Shown here: positions 37,201-45,445 of the stretch, one piece after another | Layout of the letters: each line of letters starts with the position of its first letter | Position numbering within the stretch: position 1 is the stretch's first letter | Translations under genes and position numbers: made by a program | The notes under the pieces: model-generated | Seen by the model: the letters and a program-made list of their open reading frames with translations, nothing else | Told to the model about the DNA's origin: nothing | Databases searched by the model: none | Assembly: GCA_903926385.1 (NCBI GenBank) | Contig: CAIYIS010000059.1 | Span: 124,001 to 188,000, forward strand | Direction of reading: 5' to 3' | From: an uncultured Bacteroidota bacterium | Lineage (GTDB): Bacteria; Bacteroidota; Bacteroidia; 2-12-FULL-35-15 | DNA length: 64,000 nt

Positions 37201-37626
37201 TCCGGTGGTTAATTCAGATAAACCTACATCGGCAGAAGCTCCGTTTGTACTCAGGAGCACCTGCAAGCGGTCCGGGCGGAGGCTACCAACTACGGTGGTA
37301 GTATAAAAATGAATAACATCACCATTCTTTAATGTTCTCATGGGAGCAATGAGCCAGTTGCTGATATCGCCTGTGCCTACAGCATCTGTGTTTTGCAAAT
37401 CTGCAGCCACAAAGCCAGTGCCCGAAAGAGGAACAATAGTTAAACTGGAGTTTCCCTGAAACCAACCGGAAGGGCCGTGGGGATTACTCATGTTAATTGT
37501 ATCCCAACCCGCAATTTGATTCAGATCATCAAATTCCTGAATAAATGATTGTGCCATCAATTTGGATTGCGCTCCGCAAGTAATCAGGATGGCCGCTAAC
37601 AGATAAAATAGGTAATTCTTTTTCAT
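31270..37626 (-). CDS. Giant secreted PKD-like repeat protein with T9SS type A sorting domain
   Basis: 2118 residues. A signal peptide (to about residue 25, SKLMAQ) is followed by a choice-of-anchor J or cleaved-adhesin domain (26-211, with SNWLIAP and AFRYFVSN), 21 PKD-like (PKD_6 type) repeats of about 83 residues (212-1955; each with CxG, ATSYxWTLPSGWSGTS and CGTS motifs), one shorter Ig-like domain (1960-2037, GYQWNLNGVAI) and a type A sorting domain (2038-2118, VYPNPSHDVINI, LSQGVYFLNIQ). No enzyme is seen; it is a long stalk or adhesin. Two conserved cysteines in each repeat could form disulfides. The gene at 38383-43038 is a shorter paralogue. Confidence 0.93.
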   Translation of the reverse strand: MKKNYLFYLLAAILITCGAQSKLMAQSFIQEFDDLNQIAGWDTINMSNPHGPSGWFQGNSSLTIVPLSGTGFVAADLQNTDAVGTGDISNWLIAPMRTLKNGDVIHFYTTTVVGSLRPDRLQVLLSTNGASADVGLSELTTGDFTTVLLDINPSLTVGGYPETWTGYTITLSGLPALGVDGRFAFRYFVSNGGFAGANSQYIGLDSISFCDIPAQPGTITGATTVCDASNQTYSIAAVAGATSYEWTLPSGWSGTSTTNSITVTAGSAGGDITVTATNACGTSIAQTLTVAVTSGLVSGATISGNNSICSGSTNTYSVTPVAGATSYNWALPFNWTGTSTTNSISAVAAGGSGDVMLTVTNACGTSAPQSYHVTVFSGVPSQPISVLGSTSVCSGTSTTYMVSSVTGATSYNWTLPSGWSGTSTTNSIVVTTGTVGGTISVNAANGCGAGTSRTLMVAVYQSPAQPTVINGTTAICNGQPYTYSITPVAGATYYSWFMPPGWSAASSTQTITGTPGSSGTISVTAHTASCASLPQTLAVTVSAIPGQPGTIQGAATVCTGTSALFYIAPLAGATTYNWTLPSGWSGTSTIDSINATSNGSGGTVSVTGTNFCGTSPVRTLAVSANVAPAQPVSMSGSINVCSGANENYTVDSVLGATSYVWTLPSGWSGTSATNTITATVGNLNTNDTIYVAASNGCGMSANLSFAVTVNTLLPAQPGNITGNNTVCPGSTQMYYITPVAGATSYLWTLPSGWSGISTMDTITVTAGTIAGDISVAAYNGTCSSSAPSTLTVSLFDAPAQPGIISGPASFCPGQTSLYYIDSIPGATGYVWTLPNGWTGSSVTDSITVTTNSTGGVLSVASINSCGTSVDQTLTIVADSVPAQPLSISGVNAICQGNSDVYSITQFSGATSYNWSLPPGWTGSSNTNSISATAVGVSGDLTVSVTNVCGTSPSQTLNISVNSGAPVQPGIIFGNTTICEALTTTYSVSPVAEATSYNWVLPSGWSGTSTTNSIDVTVGATSGDVSVQAVNGCGASTAQTITVSVDPSPAVPSVIYGPANICSGISSLYYIDPVSGATSYTWNMPTGWSATSFNDSTLGTPGISGNITVIAHNATCSSAAQTFAVTVNTVPSQPGAITGATSLCEGSTEVYSISPIANTTSYLWTLPSGWSGTSATENINATLASNSGNVIVYAVNECGNSASQSLVVTANVIPAQPSVINGPMTVCSGTNFDYYIAPVANATSYTWTMPSDWTGSSLTDSLTVITGVSAGTITVIANNGICASAAQSITVSIDSLPVQPGMITGSAVFCPGQTLTYSIAPIAAVFSFNWTLPSGWSGASTSNTIVAITNTNADTIRLSYSNACGTSPVQTLAVALGNAPAQSSIIIGDTTFCPSQTKVFTIDSIAGATSYVWTLPSGWSGTSTTNSITAVTNTNGGVISVAGINDCGTGLTQFITVTADSALTQPVSISGSTLVCAGAVNTYSISPVSGALSYNWILPNGWTGSSSTNSISATAAGVSGDIIVFVTNFCGTSPPQSLHVDVNNGVPAQPGSILGGTTVCSGTDVGFMVSTVPGVTSYNWTLPSGWSGTSTSNSILATIGTAGGTLTVSANNGCGTSIDQTLVVAVNQSPAQPTVINGPTTLCLGVAQTYSIDTVAGATSYSWYMPPGWSAFSTSQAITGTPGSSGNITVTAHTSTCASLPQSLAVTVNAIPVQPVSISGTSVLCTGSSQNYVITPVAGATSYIWDVPAAWTGSSTTDSLSAIVVGNNNDDTLLVYAVNGCGMSPVQSLIITVNATPIQPDTILGPNALCSGSAAIYFIAPVNGATSYTWNLPSGWPGNSATSSISTTVGSASANLSVSSSNACGTSNVQNLFVTISVGLPAQPGAISGNSPICVGSQNTYTIAPVTGATSYIWTLPSGWTGTSTSTSIIATASTASGNVIVNAVNGCGINYNSSMLSVSTLGPPPVPTITVSGDTLFSSSATGYQWNLNGVAITSATSQYYIPAFGGNYTVTVTNIAGCTSTSSPQTVLSVNENEMANVFVVYPNPSHDVINIKLMTNQTVEDAFITNVLGKTVFVINPKSLKNKDVYQLDLNGLSQGVYFLNIQSNGRLNTQKLVID
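31762..36993 (-). repeat. 21 tandem PKD-like repeats with a seven-unit higher-order period
   Basis: Counting from the N terminus, repeats 2, 9 and 16 resemble one another most, as do 3, 10 and 17, and 4, 11 and 18; the last group is unique in TGTPG(S/I)SG plus AHT/NxxC(A/S)S. Repeats 8 and 15 also pair. The present array therefore looks like three rounds of a roughly seven-repeat block, with one repeat lost late (6 pairs with 19). Confidence 0.75.
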
Positions 37627-37706
37627 GTTATTGTTTTTAAAAATTAATTTGAACTGTGTTTGTTTTATTTTGTTTTTATTGCTTTACTTTTTTGTTGAAT
37701 TTGCCA

Positions 37707-37714
37707 CGAAAATA
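37707..37714 (-). promoter_or_regulatory. -7 box for the 2118-residue gene
   Basis: TATTTTCG on the minus strand (TAnnTTCG form), 80 bases before the start codon. Confidence 0.45.
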
Positions 37715-38331
37715 CTGCTTTTTTTAGGTGCAGAATGAAATAAACCCTATGATATTTATCATTCGGGAATGATTTACAAAGCCGGAAACAAGCGATTTAG
37801 GGCTTTCGATAGAATTTAACAAAATCAATAGATGGAATATTTCAAATGTTTTATAAAACAAAGAATACCATTTCAATTCATATTGGGGAATTAATTTTAT
37901 TAAGCAAATTGCCCCGAAATAGTAATTAACAGTTGAACTATTTAAAATTAATGGAATTTTAAATATACAACAATTGTTCAGTGGATGATAAGCAATAAAG
38001 CCTTCGGCAAAGATCGATTTAAGAGGAGTGAAATATTAAATGGTGAGTATTTATTAATAAATATTTAATTAGATATTGAGTCAATTAATATGAAATGAGC
38101 ATGTATTAGATATGATTTGTATATACTATATACCTTAGTAAACCACACTTTACTTCCGGTTATTTAATTTATTTTAGACACCAACAAATTTATTAAAAGT
38201 GGATTTAAATCGCTAATAAAATGCAAATTGGAGCACAAAAAAGTTTTAATAAGTCAGGATAATGTTTTGATTTATTATACAAATTAATCAATCAAAATGA
38301 AGGTGTAATTATGTTATGAGAATTTATTGAC

Positions 38332-38365
38332 AAAAAAAGGACAGCGTTTCGGCTGTCCTTTTTTT
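38332..38365 (-). terminator. Terminator of the 1551-residue repeat gene
   Basis: Fourteen-base-pair stem (seven A-T pairs plus GGACAGC/GCTGTCC), six-base loop; symmetrical, so it could act on both strands. It shares the GGACA core with the terminator of the paralogous gene. Confidence 0.9.
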
Positions 38366-38382
38366 ATTTTGAATCTAGTAGA

Positions 38383-41300
38383 TTATTCAACTACAATCTT
38401 TTTGGTTACTATTCTTCCTTCTGCTTGAACGCTTAAGAAATAAATCCCCTGACTTAAATCTTTAACATCAACCGGATAAGAATCGGTAGCCTTAAGATTT
38501 CGGGTGTTGATTACTTTTACAGTTTTTCCCAAAATATTGGTAATGTATGCCGCTTCCACCGTTTTGTTTGTTGTCAATGTGATATTGATAACATCATGTG
38601 ACGGGTTTGGATAAAGGTTGAATACATTAGCAAGTTCATTCTCTGAAATACCTACATTACTGATAAAGGATGCAGATGTAGAAGAGCAACCATTCACATC
38701 CGTAACGGTTACTGTATAGAAACCTGCTTGAGTTGCTGTGTAGAATTGATTAGTAGCTCCTGTTATAGGTGCTCCGTTAAAACTCCACTGATTTCCTGTT
38801 GTAGAACTTGATTGAAGTGTAGTACCAACAGCAGTAATAGTAGGAATAGCAGGCAACGGATTAACAGTTACCAATGAACCTTGAGCAAGACTTGTTCCGC
38901 AACCATTGGTAGCAGTAACTTGCAAATTACCTCCGGTTGTTCCGGCAGTAATTGTGATACTTGTTGTGGTCGAAGTTCCTGACCATCCTCCTGGTAAAGA
39001 CCAGTTATAGGTTGTAGCTCCAGTCACAGATGAAATAGAATATGTTTGGGTACTTCCTGCACATATTGGAGACGGTCCAGATATAGCACCTGGTTGCGCA
39101 GGTGCAGTGTCCATATTAACCGCTAGGGATTGTGGGGTTGAAGCACAAGCTCCATTATTAGCTGTAACAGTAACAAAGCCACCTGAAACACCAACGGTAG
39201 CATTAATTGTTGTGGATGTTGAAATTCCTGACCATCCTGATGGTAATGTCCATGTATAAGATGTTGCTCCCGAAACAGCAGCAATAGAATATGTTTGGAG
39301 ACTTCCAGGGCATACTGCTATACTTCCTGTAATGGTTCCAGGTTGAGTAGGGACAACATTAACGGTTACAGCAAAAGTTTGAGCTGTACTGTTTCCGCAG
39401 CTGTTAGACGCAACAACAGAAATAGTTCCACCAGTGTTACCCACAGTAGATGTTATAGTTTCTGTGGTGGAAGTTCCTGTCCATCCAGAAGGCATTGTCC
39501 AGATATACGAAGTTGCTCCGGCTACTGGTGCAACCGAATATGTTTCATTCGCTCCAGAACAAACTGTTGCAGAACCTGCAATTACTCCCGGTGTTGTTGG
39601 AATAGTGCTAACTGTTACAGCCAACGTTTGAGCCGGACTTGAACAGGTAGAATTATTGGCGGTAACTAGTATGTTTCCGCTATTTCCTGGTGTTCCTGTG
39701 ATTGTATTACTAATCGAGAATCCTGTCCATCCTGTAGGGAATGTCCATGTATATGATGTTGCTCCTCCAACTGTAGCGACACTGTAGGTTTGTGCAACAC
39801 CTGCACACATTGTAGTTGAGCCGGAAATGGTTCCCGGCATTAATGGGCTTTGATTAACAGTGACAGCTAGTGTTTGGTAGCTACTTGTTCCGCATCCATT
39901 AACCGCAGCAACCCCAATACTTCCTGAAGTATTACCAACAGTTACAGTAATTGAATTAGTTGTTGATGTTCCTGTCCAACCTCCTGGTAATGTCCAGTCA
40001 TACGAAGTAGCTCCTGAAATTGGATTTACAGAATAAGTCGTAGTAGAAGCCGAACAAACTGTTGTGTTTCCTGTTATAGTTCCAGGTTGAGCTGGCGCAG
40101 CACTACTTACAGTAACGCTTAGTGATTGAGAAGGACTAGTTCCACAAGCATTGGTCACTGTTACAAGTATATTTCCACTTCCACCATTTGCAATTCCTGT
40201 GATAGAATTAGTGGTAGATGTACCACTCCATCCAGAAGGTAATGTCCAGTTGTAGCTAGTAGCTCCGGAAACAGGACCTACAGAGTAAGCTCCTGAAAGA
40301 CCTGAACAAATGGCATTTGGACCATTAATAATAGTAGGTTGAGCTGGAACAGAATTAACGGTTACATTCAGTGTTTGAACTGTGCTCGTTCCGCAGTCAT
40401 TAACTGCAGCAACTGTAATTGGTCCCTGATTAGCATTGGTAATAGTAGTAATAGAAGTTGAAGTGGAACCACCTAACCATCCAGAAGGTAAGGTCCAAAC
40501 ATAACTAGTTGCTCCGGCTACCGCAGTTATTGAATAAGTTTGAGTTGTACCAGAACAGAAAGTCGCGTTTCCTGTAATTGCTCCCGGCTGTGCAGGTGCT
40601 GAACCAAGATTAACATTTAACGTCTGAGCAGTTGATGTTCCGCATGCATTAGTAGCGGTTACCGTAATTTGACCTCCTACGTTACCTGATATTACAGAAA
40701 GCGAAGTAGAAGTAGATGTTCCTGTCCAACCAGAAGGTACTGTCCAAGTATAAGAGGAAGCTCCTGAAACAGCTGCAATGCTGTATGTAAGACTTTGATT
40801 TGGACAGAAAGTTGCATTTCCTGTTATAATTCCTGGTTGTGCAGGAGCTGTTCCAGCAACCACTGAAAGAGTTTGTGCAGGGCTTGTTCCGCAAGAATTA
40901 GTGTACGTTACCTGTATGGTACCTCCATTTGCACTAGCAGTTGTAGTAATGGAGTTGGTGGTTGATGTTCCTGACCATCCTGAAGGCAATGTCCAAGTGT
41001 AAGATGTTGCTCCACTTATAGCAGTAATAGAATAGGTATTACTTGATCCCGGGCAGAATGAAGCTGGACCAGATATCGCACCTGGTTGAGGAAGTGATCC
41101 TGAAACTGTGATTGCTAGAGTTGAAGATGTACTTGCTCCGCATGAATTCACAGCAGTAACAGAAATAGGTCCTCCATTTGCTCCTGCGGTTGTATTGATA
41201 GAATTAGTTGTTGAAGTTCCCGACCATCCTCCGGGTAATGTCCAGGTGTATGAAGTAGCACCAGAAACAGCGGATACGGAATATGTGTTGGATGAACTAG

Positions 41301-43038
41301 GACAAACTGTAGTGTTTCCAGAAATTGCTCCAGGTTGAGCAGGAGTTGTGGATACAGTTAACGTTAGTGAAGCTGCAGTACTATTTCCACACGAATTTTG
41401 TGCAATAACAGAAATGCTACCTCCGGTTGCTCCGGCATTTACTGTAATGGAATTGCTAGTCGAAGTTCCTGACCATCCTCCTGGAATTGTCCATAAGTAA
41501 GAAGTTGCTCCTGAAACAGCAGTTACAGAATAGGTTTGTGAACTACCTTGACAAACGGTTGCTGAACCACTAATTGCACCCGGTTGAGCAGGAGCAGCAC
41601 AAGAACCAAATACAGGTTCAATCATAAGACGATAAGGCAGTGCATTGGTAGCAAAATCTGTCCAGGTTCCAACAGTAGAAATATTGTAATAAAAAGAAGC
41701 CGCTCTTACGGGTGATTCCGTCTGATATGAAAACGCGCAAATGTTAGTATCGTTTTGTGAAATACCTACATAAAACGGCCCGTTAACAGCTACTGCAGGA
41801 CTAACCGTAACAGGAGTAATACCTGCAATAGTAGTTTGTCCGGCCGAAGTGTAAAGCACAGCACCCGGTGTTCCGCCTGCTCCGGTAGCATCCCATATCA
41901 TCACGCTATAAGGCTCTCCGGCTACGTTAAAGTTGGTATTTACCGAGCTGATGGTGGTAGCCGAGCTGGTATTGAATTTTACAGCTATATTTCCGGTTGC
42001 ACCCTGAAACCCTACCCCGCTTGCCACTGTGGTTCCATACGCATAATTATATGAAGATGTATTTACAGTTTGAGAAACCGAAACAGAGTTACCTGTCACA
42101 ACAGCATCAACAGGCACAGAAACTGTGACAGTATTCGTTCCTGCATTGTTAGATGTATATCCTGCAAAAGTCACAATTGTCGAAGCTCCAGCTGCAAGAC
42201 TGGCAATGGTTTGGGTGTTAGTGAATGTATTAGCTCCTGTAACGTTCAGAGTTACTACTTTATTAGTAAGAGTTACTGTTCCTGTATTAGTGATATTTGC
42301 TTTTACTTGATGTGGATTAATAAATGGTTTTGCAACGGTACCCAGCGTATAAACATTCGATACAGTAGCATCGCTTGTAGAAGTATTAGAAGTATAAGAA
42401 TAGGTATCCACACCGATATAATTGGAAGCTGAACCAGCTGGACCTCCGTTGGTCACAAAATATCTGAATGCCGCTCTTCCAGAAGTTGCTCCCGTAAGAC
42501 CGCTTATGGTAACAGTGTATTGTTGCCATGCACCAGGGTAACCTGTAGTTGTTAGTGTTGGGTTAATATCCAACAGTAAAGTGGTGAAATCTCCCACTGC
42601 AGCTGAACCGACACCCACATTGGTGCTTGTGCCATTGGTACTGAGACGCAGCTGAAGACGGTCAGGATAGGTAGCAGGGTTTACTGTTGTTCTCGTGTAA
42701 AAAGATATTACATCTCCGTTATTAAATATTCGGTTTGGTGTGATAAACCAGTTACTTAACGTTTCTGTTCCTAAAGTACCTAAAGAACTTTGCCAGTTAG
42801 CACCTACATACGAACTGTCGTGACCGGATTGAGCAATAAATATGGAGGGAGCTCCTCTAAACCAGCTCACATCAGGGCTGTCACTGTTGTTTGCTACAAA
42901 CCAATCGGAAAGCAGTGTAAGGTCATCAAAATTTTCGGTAAACGACTGAGCACTCACTTTGGGTGCGAAAGAAAATAGCATTATTAAAATGCCAAAAAAT
43001 GCAGTAGCACTTTTTTTGTTTATGTATTTATTTTTCAT
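38383..43038 (-). CDS. Large secreted PKD-like repeat protein with T9SS type A sorting domain
   Basis: 1551 residues. Signal peptide to about residue 31 (APKVSAQ); choice-of-anchor J domain (32-212) clearly homologous to that of the 2118-residue protein; a CARDB-like or Ig-like region (222-325, NTGTVTLTNKVVTLNVTG); a separate beta domain (330-478, ending YRLMIEPVFGSC); 11 PKD-like repeats (482-1394); an Ig-like domain (GNQWSFNGAPI); and a type A sorting domain (VFNLYPNPSHDV to the end). Repeats here are more uniform than in the paralogue. It lies 25 bases after the small secreted protein gene and probably shares its transcript. Confidence 0.93.
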   Translation of the reverse strand: MKNKYINKKSATAFFGILIMLFSFAPKVSAQSFTENFDDLTLLSDWFVANNSDSPDVSWFRGAPSIFIAQSGHDSSYVGANWQSSLGTLGTETLSNWFITPNRIFNNGDVISFYTRTTVNPATYPDRLQLRLSTNGTSTNVGVGSAAVGDFTTLLLDINPTLTTTGYPGAWQQYTVTISGLTGATSGRAAFRYFVTNGGPAGSASNYIGVDTYSYTSNTSTSDATVSNVYTLGTVAKPFINPHQVKANITNTGTVTLTNKVVTLNVTGANTFTNTQTIASLAAGASTIVTFAGYTSNNAGTNTVTVSVPVDAVVTGNSVSVSQTVNTSSYNYAYGTTVASGVGFQGATGNIAVKFNTSSATTISSVNTNFNVAGEPYSVMIWDATGAGGTPGAVLYTSAGQTTIAGITPVTVSPAVAVNGPFYVGISQNDTNICAFSYQTESPVRAASFYYNISTVGTWTDFATNALPYRLMIEPVFGSCAAPAQPGAISGSATVCQGSSQTYSVTAVSGATSYLWTIPGGWSGTSTSNSITVNAGATGGSISVIAQNSCGNSTAASLTLTVSTTPAQPGAISGNTTVCPSSSNTYSVSAVSGATSYTWTLPGGWSGTSTTNSINTTAGANGGPISVTAVNSCGASTSSTLAITVSGSLPQPGAISGPASFCPGSSNTYSITAISGATSYTWTLPSGWSGTSTTNSITTTASANGGTIQVTYTNSCGTSPAQTLSVVAGTAPAQPGIITGNATFCPNQSLTYSIAAVSGASSYTWTVPSGWTGTSTSTSLSVISGNVGGQITVTATNACGTSTAQTLNVNLGSAPAQPGAITGNATFCSGTTQTYSITAVAGATSYVWTLPSGWLGGSTSTSITTITNANQGPITVAAVNDCGTSTVQTLNVTVNSVPAQPTIINGPNAICSGLSGAYSVGPVSGATSYNWTLPSGWSGTSTTNSITGIANGGSGNILVTVTNACGTSPSQSLSVTVSSAAPAQPGTITGNTTVCSASTTTYSVNPISGATSYDWTLPGGWTGTSTTNSITVTVGNTSGSIGVAAVNGCGTSSYQTLAVTVNQSPLMPGTISGSTTMCAGVAQTYSVATVGGATSYTWTFPTGWTGFSISNTITGTPGNSGNILVTANNSTCSSPAQTLAVTVSTIPTTPGVIAGSATVCSGANETYSVAPVAGATSYIWTMPSGWTGTSTTETITSTVGNTGGTISVVASNSCGNSTAQTFAVTVNVVPTQPGTITGSIAVCPGSLQTYSIAAVSGATSYTWTLPSGWSGISTSTTINATVGVSGGFVTVTANNGACASTPQSLAVNMDTAPAQPGAISGPSPICAGSTQTYSISSVTGATTYNWSLPGGWSGTSTTTSITITAGTTGGNLQVTATNGCGTSLAQGSLVTVNPLPAIPTITAVGTTLQSSSTTGNQWSFNGAPITGATNQFYTATQAGFYTVTVTDVNGCSSTSASFISNVGISENELANVFNLYPNPSHDVINITLTTNKTVEAAYITNILGKTVKVINTRNLKATDSYPVDVKDLSQGIYFLSVQAEGRIVTKKIVVE
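38857..41595 (-). repeat. 11 tandem PKD-like repeats
   Basis: Eleven units of about 83 codons, with motifs ATSYTWTLPSGWSGTSTTNS and CGTS. Units 6 to 8 match the order of repeats 2-4, 9-11 and 16-18 of the larger paralogue, and unit 8 has the same diagnostic TGTPGNSG and STCSS residues. Confidence 0.8.
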
Positions 43039-43063
43039 TTTTATTATTTATTTGGATTAGTTA

Positions 43064-43306
43064 TTATTTTTTTTGTGAAGTCTGTCGTGAAGTGATAACA
43101 TTATTGCCTTTTGAAATAGGTTTAACAGAAGTAATAGAACTTGCTGGTTTTACTGAACTAGCAGTTGCAGATTTTCCGGATGCACTTTGTTTCAGTTCCG
43201 GTTTTGCCTGATTTGTACTTTTCTTTCCTTGCTCACTGTTTTGAGCCATGGTAACACCCCACATCAACATAAGACAGGGGATAAGCATTAATTTGATTTT
43301 TTTCAT
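43064..43306 (-). CDS. Small secreted low-complexity protein
   Basis: 80 residues: a signal peptide (KKIKLMLIPCLMLMWGVTMAQ) and a mature part of only 58 residues made of Lys, Ser, Thr, Gln and Ala, with no predicted fold. I recognise no family. The 25-base gap to the 1551-residue gene downstream suggests one mRNA. It might be a companion of the adhesin or a remnant; the sequence does not decide. Confidence 0.65.
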   Translation of the reverse strand: MKKIKLMLIPCLMLMWGVTMAQNSEQGKKSTNQAKPELKQSASGKSATASSVKPASSITSVKPISKGNNVITSRQTSQKK

Positions 43307-43632
43307 TTGTTTTTTTGTTTTGTTATATGGTTAAAAATAATAATTATGGTGTACTTATTTGTCAGATTATACATCCGACATTAAAAAAATGGTTACGAAA
43401 TTAGTTCTTTTTCTTCTATGAACTCAATTTTAACATTTATTTTTTCATGACAAAAAGCAGAATTGGAAGCCCCAATTTTAGATTTGGAAATTTTAGTCCA
43501 AAACTCTTGATATATAGTTTAAAAAAGTAGAAGGGTAAGCAGATATTCGGTCCAGCTTAAAGGTTTCTTATAAGTAAATTGTGTGCAACATGTATTAAAT
43601 CCATTTTGATTGAAATGAATTAACAAATCAAC
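43307..43632. other. Intergenic region, promoter only
   Basis: No coding frame supported. It contains the -7 box at 43396; a ggttaa/cttaaag-like stretch near 43550 resembles a single array A unit but is not repeated. Confidence 0.5.
43396..43403 (-). promoter_or_regulatory. -7 box for the small secreted protein operon
   Basis: TAATTTCG on the minus strand (TAnnTTCG form), 89 bases before the start. Confidence 0.4.
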
Positions 43633-44115
43633 TCAGCTTTTTAGATTTTCAATGGGGAATTTTATGTTTAATTCTTCTTTACAGGCTATAAATTTTTTGG
43701 GATGAGCAAGCTTTTGGTCTATTATGAGGAGCATGGACGTGAAATTATTATACATTGTTTTTGCACCTTCATCTCTGTCAGCCTCATTCAGTCTGTTTTC
43801 TTTGGGAATTTCCAACTCATTATAAAACCATTCCATAAATCCCGGAGAAAAACAATAACTAGCAGCCAGGTGAAAGCATGCATATAAATAAATCTCATCC
43901 TCTATGGCGAAAATTAAAGGTTTTTCAATTTCGGCTTCAGCGAGAATCTCATTTAAATTATCTACTCCTTGTTGCACGTCAAAACTTAATGTGCCTATTT
44001 TTTTACAGTGCTCATTATCGAGGTGTAGCATACTTTCTGTCACTTGAACTGCGGTAATGAGCATAACTTTGCTCATTAAGTCTAAGTTAAGATAATATGG
44101 TTTTGAAATATTCAT
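43633..44115 (-). CDS. Unknown 160-residue cytosolic protein
   Basis: No signal peptide or membrane segment; mostly helical, with acidic and aromatic residues spread evenly (EDEIYLYACFHLAASYCF around residue 75, EWFYNELEIPKENRL near 100). Two nearby cysteines (about 80 and 88) are not in a metal-site pattern. I recognise no family. It is a single gene with its own promoter; codon use does not stand out. Confidence 0.7.
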   Translation of the reverse strand: MNISKPYYLNLDLMSKVMLITAVQVTESMLHLDNEHCKKIGTLSFDVQQGVDNLNEILAEAEIEKPLIFAIEDEIYLYACFHLAASYCFSPGFMEWFYNELEIPKENRLNEADRDEGAKTMYNNFTSMLLIIDQKLAHPKKFIACKEELNIKFPIENLKS

Positions 44116-44133
44116 TCAGGTTAAATTAATGCC

Positions 44134-44141
44134 CAAATGTA
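44134..44141 (-). promoter_or_regulatory. -7 box for the 160-residue unknown gene
   Basis: TACATTTG on the minus strand, 18 bases before the start; a perfect TAnnTTTG. Confidence 0.6.
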
Positions 44142-44280
44142 CATATTTTATATAAATAAGACGTTTTTTTATAAAGTGTTTTCGGTAAGAAAGAATCCTT
44201 AATCGAAAACCGTTATACGTAATTTTCTGATTCAAATAAATTACACCAAAGTGGATGAGCACTTTAATAATTAGTTGAGA

Positions 44281-45321
44281 TTAATGAATCTCATCTTTTG
44301 TAGCTGCTATTAAAAATCTTCTCAAATCAGAATTGTATTTTTTTACAAAAATCTTTTCGAACTTGTCGTACTGAGAGTCGTATCGCGCGAAAGACATAAA
44401 AAAGGCATTGCCCTCAGAAAATGCCTGAAGCGAATAATTAAAGTAATTCTGTTTGTTATATAGAGGCAAGCGATACACGCCCGTAACGATTTCAGAAATC
44501 AGTTTTTTCTTTTGTTTCTTATTGTATATTGGGTTAGGCACAAAAGACATTGCTGTGTACAAACTATCCAGCCTTTCTTTTCCTTTTAGCAAATAATTGG
44601 TAAAACATTTTGTGTCCAGTTTATGTTGTTCATAATCCATTAGCACTTTTGAATGCTCTCCATATTTGTACTTCAAAAATTGTTCAGCACCTTTATCTCC
44701 AATAAAACTAGCCAGATTTTCATTAAAAGTTACATCACTTTTTATATAAACAGTGCCATGAGTAAGTTCGTGAATGATTAGATTTGCAAGATTCCCGTCA
44801 GATTGTTTGAGCATATTAGTTTGAACAGGGTCTTTAAACCAGCCAAGCGTAGACCATCCCGAAGGACTGAATACATCCACATCATAACCCTGCCCTTTTA
44901 ATAAAAGCACTTCTTTTCGAGCCTCTTTTTTATTGAAAAAACCTTTGTACGAAACATTTCCCAGAAACGGAAACCACCATTCTTTAGCTTTAAACGAATA
45001 GGGTTCGCAGGCTGTGATGGTGTATAAAATTGGTTTGTCATGCTGATTGTAAACAGTAGTGTAATTTTGAGAAGGAAGTATTCCAAGGCTGTCGGTTGCA
45101 AATGTTTTTATATCTTTTATCAATTTTAGTTTTTGTTTCAACGAATCGGGAAAAGAGGGGTCGTTCAGGACAGTGTCGATAGGTTGAGAATTAACAATCA
45201 TTGTTACCTGCCCTATTCCTTGTGAAATGCCGTAAATAACCAGTCGGTTTGCTACAAGGCAAAGCATCACTGTGAGCAGAAAGATTAATTCGAAAAATAA
45301 TTTTATTCTTTTCTTTATCAT
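44281..45321 (-). CDS. Predicted zinc aminopeptidase (PF10023-like)
   Basis: 346 residues with one N-terminal membrane segment (about 8-30). The metalloprotease motif HELTH lies in LANLIIHELTHGTVYIK (around residues 190-206), with a downstream glutamate in FNENLASFIGDKGAEQFL that fits the third zinc ligand of the predicted aminopeptidase family. Substrate and location are unproven; the topology puts the catalytic part in the periplasm. It is transcribed divergently from the YdcF-type gene, and both have perfect -7 boxes. Confidence 0.85.
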   Translation of the reverse strand: MIKKRIKLFFELIFLLTVMLCLVANRLVIYGISQGIGQVTMIVNSQPIDTVLNDPSFPDSLKQKLKLIKDIKTFATDSLGILPSQNYTTVYNQHDKPILYTITACEPYSFKAKEWWFPFLGNVSYKGFFNKKEARKEVLLLKGQGYDVDVFSPSGWSTLGWFKDPVQTNMLKQSDGNLANLIIHELTHGTVYIKSDVTFNENLASFIGDKGAEQFLKYKYGEHSKVLMDYEQHKLDTKCFTNYLLKGKERLDSLYTAMSFVPNPIYNKKQKKKLISEIVTGVYRLPLYNKQNYFNYSLQAFSEGNAFFMSFARYDSQYDKFEKIFVKKYNSDLRRFLIAATKDEIH

Positions 45322-45345
45322 TTAAGGTTGTTTCAAAAAGGGATG

Positions 45346-45353
45346 CAAATTTA
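45346..45353 (-). promoter_or_regulatory. -7 box for the aminopeptidase gene
   Basis: TAAATTTG on the minus strand, 24 bases before the start. Confidence 0.6.
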
Positions 45354-45396
45354 CATACATTAATCGGGTAAAGCGGTTCGATTTGGGTTTGTTTTG

Positions 45397-45404
45397 TACA
45401 TTTG
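45397..45404 (+). promoter_or_regulatory. -7 box for the YdcF-type gene
   Basis: TACATTTG, a perfect TAnnTTTG, 41 bases before the start. Confidence 0.55.
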
Positions 45405-45445
45405 GCTGCTGATTAAATTAATTCCGGTACATATATTATTGTAAA

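Larger units (their letters stand above)
37627..38382. other. Intergenic region between the two giant repeat genes
   Basis: AT-rich, with no coding frame that I can support and no repeat structure. It holds the promoter of the 2118-residue gene at its left end and the terminator of the 1551-residue gene at its right end. Confidence 0.6.

Noticed and set aside
39295-39642. A 115-codon frame opposite the PKD-like repeats, and others like it on the plus strand at 41108, 41836 and 42070
   Set aside because: They are mirror frames of codon-periodic repeats in the real gene, with no signals of their own and repetitive products.
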